Origin: Sulfitobacter delicatus
GTDB taxonomy: Bacteria > Pseudomonadota > Alphaproteobacteria > Rhodobacterales > Rhodobacteraceae
DNA: 64,000 nucleotides
Direction of reading: 5' to 3'
NCBI RefSeq assembly: GCF_900102535.1
Contig: NZ_FNBP01000002.1
Span: 1-64,000, forward strand
In this document: positions 6,690-16,107 of the stretch, piece after piece
How the letters are laid out: each line of letters opens with the position of its first letter
Position numbering within the stretch: position 1 is the stretch's first letter
Program-made: the position numbers and the translations under genes
Notes under the pieces: model-generated
What the model was told of the DNA's origin: nothing
What the model saw: only the letters and a program-made list of their open reading frames with translations
Databases searched by the model: none

Positions 6690-9254
6690 TCAGTATGGAG
6701 ATTTTGGGCGGAAGTCTGAGCGGTAGGCTGGGCCAACTAAGGGGTTTGTCCCCCAGACGGTAAAGGCCATGTCGTCGGGCTTTATCGTCGGGGCGAACCG
6801 CCTAAGCCGCAGGGCGTTGGTCAAGACAAAGACACTCGACAAGGCCATAGCGCCTGCGGCCAGCATCGGCGAAAGCAAGGTGCCGCTGACAGGATAGAGG
6901 GCGCCAGCCGCCACCGGGATGAGGGCGGCGTTATAGGCAAAGGCCCAGAACAGGTTTTGCTTGATGTTGCGCATGGTGGCTCGGCTCATCCCAAGGGCGG
7001 TTTGCACGCCGTTTAGGTCACCCCCCATCAACACCACGTCTGCGCTTTCTATCGCCACATCCGTTCCTGTACCGATAGCGATACCGACGTCGGCCTCTGC
7101 CAAGGCTGGAGCGTCATTGATGCCGTCTCCGACAAAGGCAACTTTGCGATTTCCCTCGCGAAGCTTTTGTACAGCTTCGACTTTGCCGCCGGGCAGCACC
7201 TCGGCCACTACGTCATCGATACCAAGCTTGGCCGCAATCGCATCGGCTGTGTCACGGTTGTCGCCGGTGATCATCGCAACCTTCAAACCAAGCGCCTGCA
7301 GCCCTGCAATCGCGGCGGGCGTGGAAAGCTTCACCGGGTCTGTAACGGCAAGCAGAGCAGCAAGTTGCCCATCAATGGCTGCGTAGAGTGGTGACGCGGC
7401 CTGCTTCGCCAGATCTCTCGCTGCTTGTGCGAAGGTCTCTACGTCAATGCCCAGTGAGATCATGAAGCGATCAGCGCCCACGTTTACGGTATGGCCGTCG
7501 ACCTCAGCGGTGATGCCAAAGCCAGCTTGAGCGTCAAAACTGGTAGCTTGTGGCAATGCCACACCGTGGGCCTCCGCAGCTTCGATAATCGCACGCGCAA
7601 CCGGGTGTTCTGACCCGCCTTCCGCCGCCGCGATCAGTCGCAATACCGCCTCTCGATCGAAGCCTTTGTTTGTGATGAATTCGGTCAATGCCGGGCGGCC
7701 CTCAGTCAATGTGCCGGTCTTGTCGAGTGCGACGACGTCAATTCCGGCGAGGCTCTGAAGTGCTTCGCCCTTGCGAAACAGCACACCCAATTCAGCCGAG
7801 CGACCGGTGCCGACCATAATCGAGGTTGGCGTGGCGAGACCCATCGCACATGGGCAAGCGATAATAAGCACGGCAACCGCATTCACCAGCGCAAAGGTCA
7901 CCGCAGGCTCCGGGCCCCAAAAGAACCAGATCCCAAATGTTAGTGCTGCTCCAGCCATGACGGCAGGGACAAACCAAGCCGTCACCCGGTCTACCAAAGC
8001 TTGAATAGGCAGCTTGGCACCCTGCGCGGATTCAACCATGCGAATAATCTGCGCCAGCATGGTATCCCCACCGACCTTTTCGGCGCGGTAGGTGAAGCTG
8101 CCCGTCTGGTTAATCGTGCCGCCAATCACCGGGTCGCCCAGGTCTTTGCTGACCGGAATGGGCTCGCCAGAGATCATAGCTTCGTCAACGAATGAACTGC
8201 CGCTTTGCACCGTACCATCAACAGGAATGCGGTCGCCTGGGCGAACCTGAACAATGTCCCCCGGGCGCACGTCTTCCAGTGCCACGTCGACAAAGGCCCC
8301 TTCCCGCTCAACCCTTGCAGATTTTGCCTGTAGTCCTGTCAGACGGGCGATGGCCTGACTGGTCCGGCCTTTTGCTTTCGCTTCAAGATACCGACCCAAC
8401 AAGATGAGAGTAATGATGACCGCGGAGGCTTCGAAGTAGACGTTGTCCGTGCCTGCAGGCAGAAGCCCCGGCGCAAAGGTGGCAACGACCGAGAACCCCC
8501 AAGCGGCGCTGGACCCAAGCACCACCAATGCATTCATGTCTGGCGCCATGCGCAGCAGTGCCGGGATGCCCTTGGCATAGAAGCGCAGGCCGGGTCCAAA
8601 TTGAACCACCGTTGCCAGCAGGAAATAGGCCAGATAGAGTGTTGTCTGCCCGAATGACATCATGAGCCAATGGTGGAATGGGGGAACCAAATGGCCGCCC
8701 ATTTCCGCGATGAACACTGGCAGCGTAAGTGCTGAAGAAACGGCCAGATCCCGTTTGAGCTTTCTTAACTCTTGTTCTTTATCAGCGTCGCGCGAGGCGG
8801 ATGTGATCGTGGCTGACTTCGGCGCATAGCCGGCTTTGGTGATGGCCATCTCAATCGCCGCGGTCTGGCTGGGCGATGTATCCGAAACGGTAATCGTGGC
8901 CCTTTCTGTCGCCAAATTTACGCTTGCCGAAAGAACTTCGGGAACGGCGGCGATAGCGCGCTCCACCCGAAGCACGCAAGACGCGCAAGTCATGCCTTCG
9001 ATGCCCAGTTCGAGTGTGGTTGATCCGATTTCATAGCCACTACGGCGAATGGCCGCGACGACTGCCGAGCGTTGACCAACGGTTTCGTAGATCACTTCGG
9101 CGCGCTCGGTCGCGAGGTTGACTGATGCCTCGACGACGCCCGGCACCTGCGCAATCGCGCGTTCAACGCGCAATACGCAGGATGCGCAGGTCATGCCTGT
9201 GATGGGGATGCTTTCCGTGCTGGAGAACGGCTCCAGAAATGCCGCGTCCTTCAT
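6690..9254 (-). CDS. copA: CopA copper-exporting P1B-type ATPase
   Basis: An 854-residue inner-membrane pump that exports Cu(I) from the cytoplasm using ATP. Two N-terminal heavy-metal-associated domains carry GMTCASC (C23/C26 and C90/C93). Eight membrane helices are expected. The ion-binding CPC is at 467-469 ([13 protein letters not shown]), the phosphorylation motif DKTGTLTEG at 511-519, and the hinge [11 protein letters not shown] follows. ISGEP marks the actuator domain. The start at 9254 has AGGAG 9 bases upstream; the longer open frame lacks one. Probably transcribed with the damaged glutaredoxin gene and cueR, and divergent from the HMA chaperone gene. Confidence 0.93.
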   Translation of the reverse strand: MKDAAFLEPFSSTESIPITGMTCASCVLRVERAIAQVPGVVEASVNLATERAEVIYETVGQRSAVVAAIRRSGYEIGSTTLELGIEGMTCASCVLRVERAIAAVPEVLSASVNLATERATITVSDTSPSQTAAIEMAITKAGYAPKSATITSASRDADKEQELRKLKRDLAVSSALTLPVFIAEMGGHLVPPFHHWLMMSFGQTTLYLAYFLLATVVQFGPGLRFYAKGIPALLRMAPDMNALVVLGSSAAWGFSVVATFAPGLLPAGTDNVYFEASAVIITLILLGRYLEAKAKGRTSQAIARLTGLQAKSARVEREGAFVDVALEDVRPGDIVQVRPGDRIPVDGTVQSGSSFVDEAMISGEPIPVSKDLGDPVIGGTINQTGSFTYRAEKVGGDTMLAQIIRMVESAQGAKLPIQALVDRVTAWFVPAVMAGAALTFGIWFFWGPEPAVTFALVNAVAVLIIACPCAMGLATPTSIMVGTGRSAELGVLFRKGEALQSLAGIDVVALDKTGTLTEGRPALTEFITNKGFDREAVLRLIAAAEGGSEHPVARAIIEAAEAHGVALPQATSFDAQAGFGITAEVDGHTVNVGADRFMISLGIDVETFAQAARDLAKQAASPLYAAIDGQLAALLAVTDPVKLSTPAAIAGLQALGLKVAMITGDNRDTADAIAAKLGIDDVVAEVLPGGKVEAVQKLREGNRKVAFVGDGINDAPALAEADVGIAIGTGTDVAIESADVVLMGGDLNGVQTALGMSRATMRNIKQNLFWAFAYNAALIPVAAGALYPVSGTLLSPMLAAGAMALSSVFVLTNALRLRRFAPTIKPDDMAFTVWGTNPLVGPAYRSDFRPKSPY

Positions 9255-9314
9255 GTCGATAACTCCTAAGAGGGTTGCTATGCGACTCAGCTTGCGGGCT
9301 TCCAACGTTGTTAG

Positions 9315-9390
9315 GGTCAACACTAAAAATAGCGGCGTGGAATTTTTGCAGACGCTCTCTTGACCTTGTCCTGCTGGCAAACTCCATCTG
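9315..9390. promoter_or_regulatory. Divergent copper-responsive promoter region (candidate CueR sites)
   Basis: A TTGACC box reads leftward at 9315-9320 toward copA, with a CAACGTTG palindrome in the 19 bases after it. Another TTGACC reads rightward at 9360-9365 toward the HMA gene, with the imperfect dyad TTGTCC-TGC-TGGCAA after it. TTGACC followed by a dyad in a long spacer fits CueR-type promoters. The -10 elements at 19-bp spacing (CATCTG rightward) are weak, so the exact boxes are uncertain. Confidence 0.4.
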
Positions 9391-9439
9391 ACAGAAACGG
9401 CGATGTTGCCGCGATAGAAAACTAAAAAGGATAGTAACC

Positions 9440-9631
9440 ATGAAGACGTTGAACTTACCCGGCATGACCTGTGGCGGTTGTGCCCGGAGCGTCACTGCTG
9501 CGATCAAGGAACTCGACCCCGAGGCGACTGTGACTGCCGATGTCGCGGCCAGACGCGTGACAGTTAAGACGACCGTGAGCGACCAAGCTCTACGCGATGC
9601 TGTGATGGATGCTGGCTACAACCCAGCTTAA
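9440..9631 (+). CDS. CopZ-like heavy-metal-associated copper chaperone
   Basis: A 63-residue single HMA-domain protein with the ferredoxin-like pattern and metal motif GMTCGGC (C10, C13). These small cytoplasmic proteins bind Cu(I) and pass it to the HMA domains of CopA. Divergent from copA across a shared regulatory region, which supports a role in the same pathway. A hairpin follows the stop codon, suggesting a one-gene transcript. No signal peptide, so it is not a MerP-type periplasmic protein. Confidence 0.85.
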   Translation: MKTLNLPGMTCGGCARSVTAAIKELDPEATVTADVAARRVTVKTTVSDQALRDAVMDAGYNPA

Positions 9632-9646
9632 TCCTCGAAACGATCT

Positions 9647-9669
9647 GGCGCGCGGGATCACCGCGCGCC
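9647..9669 (+). terminator. GC-rich hairpin after the HMA chaperone gene
   Basis: A perfect 9-bp stem GGCGCGCGG-GATCA-CCGCGCGCC lies 15 bases after the stop. It lacks a clear T run, so it may be a weak terminator or an mRNA 3'-end stabiliser. Confidence 0.5.
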
Positions 9670-9727
9670 ATCCTTGAAGAGGGGAAGGTGCACCAGGGAA
9701 CAACCTGACTTGCCTCACCGATTGTTT

Positions 9728-10564
9728 CTATATCGTGCGGGCGTTGCCCGAGATGTGCACCGGAGAGCCCGGCTTGTCACTCAATCGAACCTCAATGATT
9801 GACAGCGCGCCCATATCCTCACCTTGCCGGATCGTGAAACTCCCACCGTGTGGCCACTCCTGATCGCGGAGATAACCAGCAAAGGCCGCTGCTGCAGCCC
9901 CAGTCGCTGGGTCTTCCAGAACGCCCCCAGAGGCGAATGCGTTGCGGACTGCGAAAACCTGATCGGTCTCGATATGAACCAGCATGATCGTTACGAGCCC
10001 GTGCTGCCGCATCATGGCCCGCCCTTTATCAAGATCGTAGGACATCTCAGCCAGGCGAGCACGGTCGTGGAGGGCAAACACAAGGTGGTCGGCTCCGGCA
10101 TGGATATGAGCGGGCGGAAGGCGCGGGTCCAAATCACCTTGGGAAAGGCCAAACAACGCAAGAGCGTCTGTGGCTTCACCATCCGCGATTGCGCGGCTTT
10201 TTGTGGCTGGTGAGGCGAGCGTCGCAGCCATGCCTTCCTCTGAAGCCTTTGCCTCGACCGTGATTGAGGCGTTGTTGAGGTCCAGCGTATAGGTCCCGGT
10301 ACCTTTCTGCTGACCGAGAACGGCGCCGAGCGCAATCGTTGCGTGGCCGCAAAAGGGGACTTCAGCCTCGGGAGAAAAATAGCGTACACGCCATCTTCTA
10401 TCCTCCCCTGCAATGGGCAAGGCAAAGGCCGTTTCCGAATACCCGACCTCTGCAGCGACCTTCTGCATTTCCACTTCAGGGGCGGGGGCCTCTAATAGCA
10501 CGACCCCGGCGGGGTTGCCGCCTGCCCCCCCTACGCTGAAGGCTGCAATTCGATGAATTTCCAT
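9728..10564 (-). CDS. PhzF-family isomerase-like protein
   Basis: A 278-residue protein of the PhzF / diaminopimelate-epimerase-like fold. Family motifs visible are GNPAGVV near 17-23, the catalytic-acid segment GYSETAFA near 41-48, FCGHATIA near 71-78, and EDPATGAAAAA near 217-227. PhzF itself isomerises an aromatic precursor in phenazine synthesis, but most homologues act on unknown substrates and no phenazine genes are nearby, so no pathway is assigned. It is divergent from an Lrp/AsnC regulator at 10689, a likely controller. GGAG precedes the ATG. Confidence 0.85.
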   Translation of the reverse strand: MEIHRIAAFSVGGAGGNPAGVVLLEAPAPEVEMQKVAAEVGYSETAFALPIAGEDRRWRVRYFSPEAEVPFCGHATIALGAVLGQQKGTGTYTLDLNNASITVEAKASEEGMAATLASPATKSRAIADGEATDALALFGLSQGDLDPRLPPAHIHAGADHLVFALHDRARLAEMSYDLDKGRAMMRQHGLVTIMLVHIETDQVFAVRNAFASGGVLEDPATGAAAAAFAGYLRDQEWPHGGSFTIRQGEDMGALSIIEVRLSDKPGSPVHISGNARTI

Positions 10565-10688
10565 GGTGAACGCTCCAATTGATTACGGCGCAAACATACT
10601 TTGCGCAGGCCATCTCGTCCCCGCGGTATCGTAAGCAAAACCACCCTCTTGCATTAACAACGTAAGCAAATCGCTGTAAGGTGCCACA

Positions 10689-11162
10689 ATGAGCAAACCC
10701 ATAGATGCCATAGATCGAAGAATTATCTCAGTTCTCGAAACTGACGGTAGGATGAGCCTATCGGAGATCGGAAAGACTGTTGGCCTTTCCGGGCCAGCTG
10801 TCAGCGAGCGCTTGCGCCGCTTACAGACGGATGAGGTCATTGAAGGCTTCACCCTTCGCGTGAATACAAAGGCCCTTGGCTATACGCTTGAAGCAATCGT
10901 ACGGATCAAGCCACGCTCAAAGCAGCTACACAATGTTGAGCGAATGATACGAGATGAGCCTCGGTTTACCTCTTGCGATCGTGTCACCGGCGAAGACTGT
11001 TTTATAGCGCGTCTGGCTTTGGTTGATGTTGCGGAATTAGATGACATTCTGCTTCCTCTTCATGAGCGTGCAGAGACCCACACTTCAATCGTCAAGTCAT
11101 CGCTCTTGCGGAATCGAATGCCTTGTCTATCGCCCGAAGCGAAGCCGAAACACCGGCTATGA
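10689..11162 (+). CDS. Lrp/AsnC-family transcriptional regulator
   Basis: A 157-residue regulator with an N-terminal AsnC-type helix-turn-helix (IDRRIISVLETDGRMSLSEI..., about 6-60) and a C-terminal RAM/AsnC ligand-binding beta-alpha domain (about 70-145). Family length is typical. Divergent from the PhzF-like gene with about 120 bp between starts, so it probably senses an amino acid or related compound handled there. A second, different Lrp-family gene lies convergently at 11240-11692. Confidence 0.88.
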   Translation: MSKPIDAIDRRIISVLETDGRMSLSEIGKTVGLSGPAVSERLRRLQTDEVIEGFTLRVNTKALGYTLEAIVRIKPRSKQLHNVERMIRDEPRFTSCDRVTGEDCFIARLALVDVAELDDILLPLHERAETHTSIVKSSLLRNRMPCLSPEAKPKHRL

Positions 11163-11239
11163 CATTGCTCGAATGGCAAGCATTATCAGATTACTGGTAT
11201 GCGCTGCCACAACTGTGCAAATTGTCTCTACCTGCTGCG

Positions 11240-11692
11240 TTATGCTTTGGCGTATTCCCGTAAAATAACATGGCTTCTTGCCTCTGAAATAAAAGGCGAT
11301 GCCCCAACCCGATCGTTAAGCACCGACAAATCCTCGGCGCTCGGCACCGTGACGGAAAGGACCGCGTCTACCTCACCCGCCAGTGAAACGAGAGATGTTA
11401 CTCCTTCGAGGCTTAAAAGCCACTGAAGTGCTTTGTCGCAAGGGCGTCGTGATATTTCCACGAACATCAATGCTCGTACGAGTCCGACCTGCTTCCGAAT
11501 TACCGCATGATAGCCCCGAATTATTCCTGCCTCTTCCATGGCGACAATGCGAGCCTGCACTGCCGGCCGAGACAAACCGATTTGCTTCCCGATCTCAGTC
11601 ACGCTTATCCGGGCGTCGCGCTCTAAGATCGCAGCGATGCGTTTGTTGGTTCGATCAAGTTCCATCTCAACATCCGACGATTGGCAGCCCAT
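11240..11692 (-). CDS. Lrp/AsnC-family transcriptional regulator (second copy type)
   Basis: A 150-residue protein with an AsnC-type helix-turn-helix (LDRTNKRIAAILERDARISVTEIGKQIGLSRPAVQ) and a shortened RAM domain ending in HVILREYAKA. It differs clearly from the neighbour at 10689, so this is not a recent duplication. An internal ATG at 11665 (MELDRTNKR) is closer to the usual family start and could be the true one. It is divergent from the small cupin gene at 11763, its most likely target. Confidence 0.82.
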   Translation of the reverse strand: MGCQSSDVEMELDRTNKRIAAILERDARISVTEIGKQIGLSRPAVQARIVAMEEAGIIRGYHAVIRKQVGLVRALMFVEISRRPCDKALQWLLSLEGVTSLVSLAGEVDAVLSVTVPSAEDLSVLNDRVGASPFISEARSHVILREYAKA

Positions 11693-11762
11693 TCCCGACG
11701 AACCGCAAGATGCGGAAAGCTACTGTTTCATGCATTGTATTTTTAGCAAATTTGGAGGGCAA

Positions 11763-12077
11763 ATGCGAAAAATTTCACCGAAGGACTTTCAAGCCGCCCG
11801 AGCTTGGGAAGCCATGCCTATCGACCGGATCGATGGGCGAACAACTATTCGGATGCATTGGACCGATAGGGCTTACAAATGGCACGTAAACGACGGGCCT
11901 GAAGTATTTGTAGTGCTCGACGGTATTGTAGATATGCATGCGCGCAAAGGCAGTGAAGTCATAATCTACAAGCTGGGAGCTGGCGAGATTTTTCATGCGG
12001 AAGACGGCGATGAGCATGTTGCCCACCCAATAGGACCGGCGAGGGTATTGGTCATTGAGCGCGAAGGAAGCGTGTAG
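11763..12077 (+). CDS. Small cupin-domain protein
   Basis: A 104-residue single-cupin protein. The barrel shows KWHVNDGPEVFVVLDGIVDMH (first cupin motif region) and GEIFHAEDGDEHVAHP (second). Metal-ligand histidines are plausible at the HVND and EDGDEHVAHP segments, although the classical HxH pair is not seen. Substrate unknown. GGAGGG lies 3 bases before the ATG, and the gene is divergent from the Lrp regulator at 11240. Longer upstream frame extensions cross that regulator and were discarded. Confidence 0.75.
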   Translation: MRKISPKDFQAARAWEAMPIDRIDGRTTIRMHWTDRAYKWHVNDGPEVFVVLDGIVDMHARKGSEVIIYKLGAGEIFHAEDGDEHVAHPIGPARVLVIEREGSV

Positions 12078-12137
12078 GTGCAAGACGCGAGGTCAAAGAT
12101 GAGTCTGAGGTCTCTGTCGCTTGCGTCATATCACTGC

Positions 12138-12968
12138 TCATCTAAGCGTATGCACCATTTCAAGTTGCTTGATGCTGGACAAAACCCACCCCGTCTTTTT
12201 CAAGAACGCTTCGCCGTCATCAGCGGCAAAATATTCCGGGACTCTCCAGTTTCTTTGTGGGAAGGCACCCAACAACGACTTCATGAAACAGCTCCCTACA
12301 CCGCGCCTCGCGACAGATGGCAAAACCGCAAAAGCGAGTAATTTGACGATCGGTGCCCCCGCATCAATTATTGCCACCGCCGTTCTGCTGTCATTGCAAT
12401 AAGCCTTCAGTGGTGGGCGCGCGGCACTAAAGCAAAGCGGCGATGCTTGCCAAGTCGTAGTTTTTGCATAGGCACTTACAAGCACCGCCATGGCTTCGAG
12501 GTTAGAACACATCTGAAGTTGCTCACCGCCGCCTGAAGCTTCGTGGGTATAGCCAACAAGTCGACGAGTTGTTCGGAACCCTGCGCGCAAATAGGTTGCC
12601 ATTGCCGCACTATTCCCGTCGATCACCTCAAGAACTTGATGTCGGTCGTTCCGTGCACGGGCTTGAGCAAGACACCATTCGATTGCAGTAGCGCCCAAAC
12701 CCGCGCCCCGAAATTGAGGCAAAACGCCTAATGCCGACACTCTGCTGGTGGACCCGCGTCGCGAAATTATGGACACCGCAGCGGGTTCGCCTTGCATGGT
12801 GGTAAAGACTGAGCTCTGCGTAAGGTCTATGTGCTCAGCTTGAATGCGCTGCATCAACGCCGCGGGCTCGAATGCCACCGGCATCACGTAGCCCCCGTAT
12901 GCGGCATTCAGGATGTCGCAAAGCTGCCCTAATGAATAATCGCTTGCCTGCACAGACAGGGTCTTCAT
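12138..12968 (-). CDS. GNAT-family N-acetyltransferase
   Basis: A 276-residue protein whose N-terminal two-thirds is a GNAT domain. VSALGVLPQFRGAGLGATAIEWCL (about 78-101) is the acetyl-CoA-binding motif A with the Q/RxxGxG/A signature, followed by NSAAMATYLRAGF (motif B). The C-terminal part (about 160-276) also has a GNAT-like rhythm (AFAVLPSVARRGVGSCFMKSLL) with VARRGVG as a second, weaker motif A, suggesting a tandem GNAT arrangement. Substrate unknown. GAGG sits ahead of the ATG. Confidence 0.8.
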   Translation of the reverse strand: MKTLSVQASDYSLGQLCDILNAAYGGYVMPVAFEPAALMQRIQAEHIDLTQSSVFTTMQGEPAAVSIISRRGSTSRVSALGVLPQFRGAGLGATAIEWCLAQARARNDRHQVLEVIDGNSAAMATYLRAGFRTTRRLVGYTHEASGGGEQLQMCSNLEAMAVLVSAYAKTTTWQASPLCFSAARPPLKAYCNDSRTAVAIIDAGAPIVKLLAFAVLPSVARRGVGSCFMKSLLGAFPQRNWRVPEYFAADDGEAFLKKTGWVLSSIKQLEMVHTLR

Positions 12969-13055
12969 CTACGGACCTCGATTTGCATTGCTCATACCTA
13001 TACCAGCGCGGAGCTCAATAAAGGCTCAGGGCCGCAGCACGTCATGACTATTGCG

Positions 13056-13460
13056 TCAGCCACCGAAAGCTACCGTCCTTCTTTTAAGCTTCTTAATGCC
13101 CGTCGTAGCACTCGTGTGATAAGCCAAATGCAGTAGACCGCCGGCAATCGCGATGTTCTTCAGGAAATGAATAACCTGATCGGGGTCACTGAACTGGGTA
13201 TGGAATATAAGGGCTGCTAAGACAGTGAATGTCCCAAGGACTTTAGCACTTACCTCAGTCCAGTATCCGATCATCAGGGCCGTACCTGCCACAACTTCGA
13301 CGATGATGGCACCCACCAGAACCACGTGAGAAAACGGCAATCCGAATGAAGCGATGTAGCCCTCGACATCGCTGTAAGCGATAATCTTCCCAATACCACT
13401 CCAGACGAAAAGCGCGCCAAGAGCTGCGCGCGATGTATATTCAACAAGCTTAGAAGTCAT
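13056..13460 (-). CDS. DoxX-family membrane protein
   Basis: A 134-residue protein with four hydrophobic helices and the DoxX opening pattern (SRAALGALFVWSGIGKI...). The family contains quinone-linked and redox-associated membrane proteins with no single function. The ATG at 13460 has GGAGAG upstream, whereas the longer open frame has none. It lies downstream of a same-strand LysR gene (13637-14539). The intergenic DNA contains an inverted repeat, ATCGAA-N12-TTCGAT (13541-13564), that could bind that LysR protein. Confidence 0.8.
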   Translation of the reverse strand: MTSKLVEYTSRAALGALFVWSGIGKIIAYSDVEGYIASFGLPFSHVVLVGAIIVEVVAGTALMIGYWTEVSAKVLGTFTVLAALIFHTQFSDPDQVIHFLKNIAIAGGLLHLAYHTSATTGIKKLKRRTVAFGG

Positions 13461-13636
13461 GTTTCTCTCCTGTGAGAATAGGTGTTTGATTGCACGCCTT
13501 CTCACAGATGGGACTTGGTTCTCACAGCCGGGAAATTCTGATCGAAACGATTAGATTATTCGATCGATAGCTCTCAAAGCAGCTGCCGCATTAAAAGTGT
13601 GCCTTCTAACGTGGCAAGCCAAAACCGTTAGTTTAC

Positions 13637-14539
13637 TCAGTAAAAACGTACCGCGCGCAATCGATCCAGCAGCCATTGCGTCGCAGGCCCGAGTGGAGCA
13701 TCAGCCCGCACCACGCAATTTACCGGCATCGCATCTCCTGTGTCGGGATGGCTCACCAAGTTCAGGATTACCAACCTACCTGCATCAACTTCTTGCCGGG
13801 CGATGGCTTCCGGGAGGAACCCCCAGCCAAACCCATTGCGGATGAGTGTAAGCTTTGCTCCCATTTCGGACACGCGCCAGATACGAGACGAGACTACGCC
13901 AAAGTCGACCCCTGTGGTAAGGGGTCCTCGGTCAATGACCACTATTTGCCGATGATCTCGTAGGTCTGCATCATCCACAGGCGCGAGTGTTTGCGCCATC
14001 TCGTGTGTTGCTGCAACTACCGGAACGAGCGTGACGGGTGGCAGGCTAAAGCCTGTAAGCCCCGCTGGTACATGGGGATAGGTACACGTGATGCCGATGG
14101 CACAGTCGCCTTTCAACACGAGCTCAACCGGCATGCTCAGAGCATCATTGCTGAGCAACACCGCCACCGTGGGAAAGGCGGCCTCGAAATCATGCAAAAT
14201 TTCAACCAACACATGTGTTGGGAAAACCGGGTCTACACTGAGGCCAACGACATTTTCGAGCCCCTGCGAAATCGCGCGGGCCCGCGCGAGGAGTGAGTCC
14301 GCTCTTTCAAGAATTGCGATAGCATCTCTCAAGACAGTATCACCAGCGACCGTCAATTTGGGCCTTTTTGCCGATCGGTCGAATAATTCGATGCCAAGCT
14401 GGCTTTCGAGTTCCGAGATCGCGTAACTCACCGCAGACTGAGCACGGCCAAGCTCCACCGCACCAGCTGAAAAAGTACCCGTTCGTGCGACTACTGAGAA
14501 AACACGCAGTCGGTCCAACGATAATCGCTCGATATTCAT
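13637..14539 (-). CDS. LysR-family transcriptional regulator
   Basis: A 300-residue LysR-type regulator. The N-terminal winged helix-turn-helix covers about residues 1-65 (LSLDRLRVFSVVARTGTFSAGAVELGRAQSAVSYAISELE). The C-terminal periplasmic-binding-like effector domain covers about 90-295. Starting at 14539 gives the standard family length; the longer frame adds 13 unlikely residues. Upstream on the same strand is a MaoC-type gene and downstream is DoxX. Effector unknown. Confidence 0.87.
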   Translation of the reverse strand: MNIERLSLDRLRVFSVVARTGTFSAGAVELGRAQSAVSYAISELESQLGIELFDRSAKRPKLTVAGDTVLRDAIAILERADSLLARARAISQGLENVVGLSVDPVFPTHVLVEILHDFEAAFPTVAVLLSNDALSMPVELVLKGDCAIGITCTYPHVPAGLTGFSLPPVTLVPVVAATHEMAQTLAPVDDADLRDHRQIVVIDRGPLTTGVDFGVVSSRIWRVSEMGAKLTLIRNGFGWGFLPEAIARQEVDAGRLVILNLVSHPDTGDAMPVNCVVRADAPLGPATQWLLDRLRAVRFY

Positions 14540-14739
14540 AGCTGCCCCGCTTCCTGTCACAACCACGCGAATTGACATGGGCTATAGGCACGTGTCGACA
14601 TGAAAATCGCACGTCTTCAGGGCGTCTGTGTCTGCCAGCACTGGGGCTGGGTCATGACTTCCGTCAGGCAGCCTACATAGGTGAATTATAAAGCGATGAA
14701 TCGTGAACGCCTAACTGCAAATTACACTTCGGTCAGCCT

Positions 14740-15216
14740 TTATGCAGCCGTCCTGCCGGACAACGCCCGAGACCGGGAGGGGACGACAATCGTAACGGCG
14801 AAAGACAGTACGACCTGTCCAAGCTGGTTAATCGTTTCGATCAAGACTTCCTGTGTCCCCACACCCTTTGACGGGTTGGCGGCTACGTCCAGAATGCGGC
14901 CGCGAACCCGTAACGTGTCGCCGGGCCGAACCGGATGGAACCAGCGGAGTTGATCAATACCCTTGCCGACCAACCCCCACGCCATATTCAGCCCCTGTGT
15001 CACAATAAGGCGGTGCGTGATGCTCATGGTCAGTAGACCGCTGAGGCTCAACCCCTTAAAGACGGGATGTTCCAGTGCTTTGATGTCGTCAGTATGGAAG
15101 TCCTGCGGATCATAGGCTTTCGCGAAGCTTACGGCTTCTTCGTGTGAGATCGTTTGGGTCACAGTTTCGAAGGTATCGCCGACGGCAAAATCTTCAAAGT
15201 AACGAAGGTTGTTCAT
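14740..15216 (-). CDS. MaoC-family (R)-hydratase-like protein
   Basis: A 158-residue hot-dog-fold protein. MNNLRYFEDFAVGDTFE opens the typical MaoC domain, and the hydratase motif region AKAYDPQDFHTDD (about 33-45) contains the conserved Asp and His expected for the acyl-CoA hydratase dyad. WFHPVRPGDTLRVRG is the second conserved strand. It likely hydrates an enoyl-CoA, but there are no clear fatty-acid partners next to it. The family call is good and the substrate is unknown. Confidence 0.85.
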   Translation of the reverse strand: MNNLRYFEDFAVGDTFETVTQTISHEEAVSFAKAYDPQDFHTDDIKALEHPVFKGLSLSGLLTMSITHRLIVTQGLNMAWGLVGKGIDQLRWFHPVRPGDTLRVRGRILDVAANPSKGVGTQEVLIETINQLGQVVLSFAVTIVVPSRSRALSGRTAA

Positions 15217-15640
15217 TTACGGTTCCATTGTGTTTGTGATGCAGCCACCGCTTTCGGTCCAAACGCAGGAAACCGGCTGCCCTCCTGTCGTTTGTTATCC
15301 AGAGGCAACTTACAGTCGCCTTAGGCGATTAAAACTCGCGATTGTCGGATGGAACCTATCGAAATTTTCGACAGTACAGCTTGACCAGTTAGACTAAAAA
15401 GGATGACGGCACAGACTAAAAGAAGGGGTAGCGCCGCGCAGGTAGATCTTAGTGGACCAGCCTGTAGTCCCACGAAATAGGAGTTCGCGTCGAAATTTCC
15501 CACGCCGAACAAGCCACAGTTGGACCGCCCTCATCCGTTCAGGAGTTTCACGTAAGCCTCAATACAGCTCGCAACTATTTGCCAAGCTTCCAGCGCTGGA
15601 CGCGTTGACAGGGCGCGCGGCTTGCGACACTCATCGACAC
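15217..15640. other. 424-bp gene-free region upstream of the periplasmic copper block
   Basis: No convincing gene on either strand. It separates leftward MaoC from the rightward copper block and must contain the promoter(s) of both. I see no strong -35/-10 pair or CueR-type dyad. A near-palindrome TCGAAA-TTTTCGA lies about 15358-15370. Confidence 0.4.
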
Positions 15641-16027
15641 ATGCGTCGCTTGGCCATCATATCAAACCTTGTCCGTTTCCTTCTCGGAGCGGTCATGATC
15701 AGTGGTTTGCTATTGCTTCCACCGTCCTCGGTACATGCTGACAGCGGGATGCATCTGGATGGGCAGGCATCGCATCATTCTGCACACCATTCGGCCGGTA
15801 TGGCCATTAAAGATCTGCCTGATGCGACGTCCGCATTTCCCATGCAAGGCGACGATGCCAGCGATTATGAAAGTGATCCATGTTGTGGGGGCATCTGTCT
15901 TACGGCTGCGCTTTGCGCCCATTCGGATAGTAGCGTAACCTCAGCACAAACGACCCGCTATTCGCCGATCTCGAAGTTCCTGGTATCCGCAGATCCGCGC
16001 GGGCAACTGCGCCCCCCTCGAGCCTGA
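15641..16027 (+). CDS. Exported Cys/His/Met-containing small protein, possible copper binder
   Basis: A 128-residue protein with an N-terminal hydrophobic segment (about 8-33, ending near VHA) that looks like a signal peptide. A histidine-rich patch follows (HHSAHHSAGM, about 45-54), then a cysteine cluster C81-C82-x3-C86 with C92 (DPCCGGICLTAALCAH). These ligands fit periplasmic copper or other soft-metal binding. It is the first gene of the copper block and the only such protein there. The name of the family is not known to me. Upstream in-frame extension has no start signal. Confidence 0.6.
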   Translation: MRRLAIISNLVRFLLGAVMISGLLLLPPSSVHADSGMHLDGQASHHSAHHSAGMAIKDLPDATSAFPMQGDDASDYESDPCCGGICLTAALCAHSDSSVTSAQTTRYSPISKFLVSADPRGQLRPPRA

Positions 16028-16107
16028 GTTGATCACCGTCCTCTGACGGCATTCCCGTCCGCGCTTTGAGCCGCGGGCAAGATCACCTTTTCTCAGGTCA
16101 AATACTT

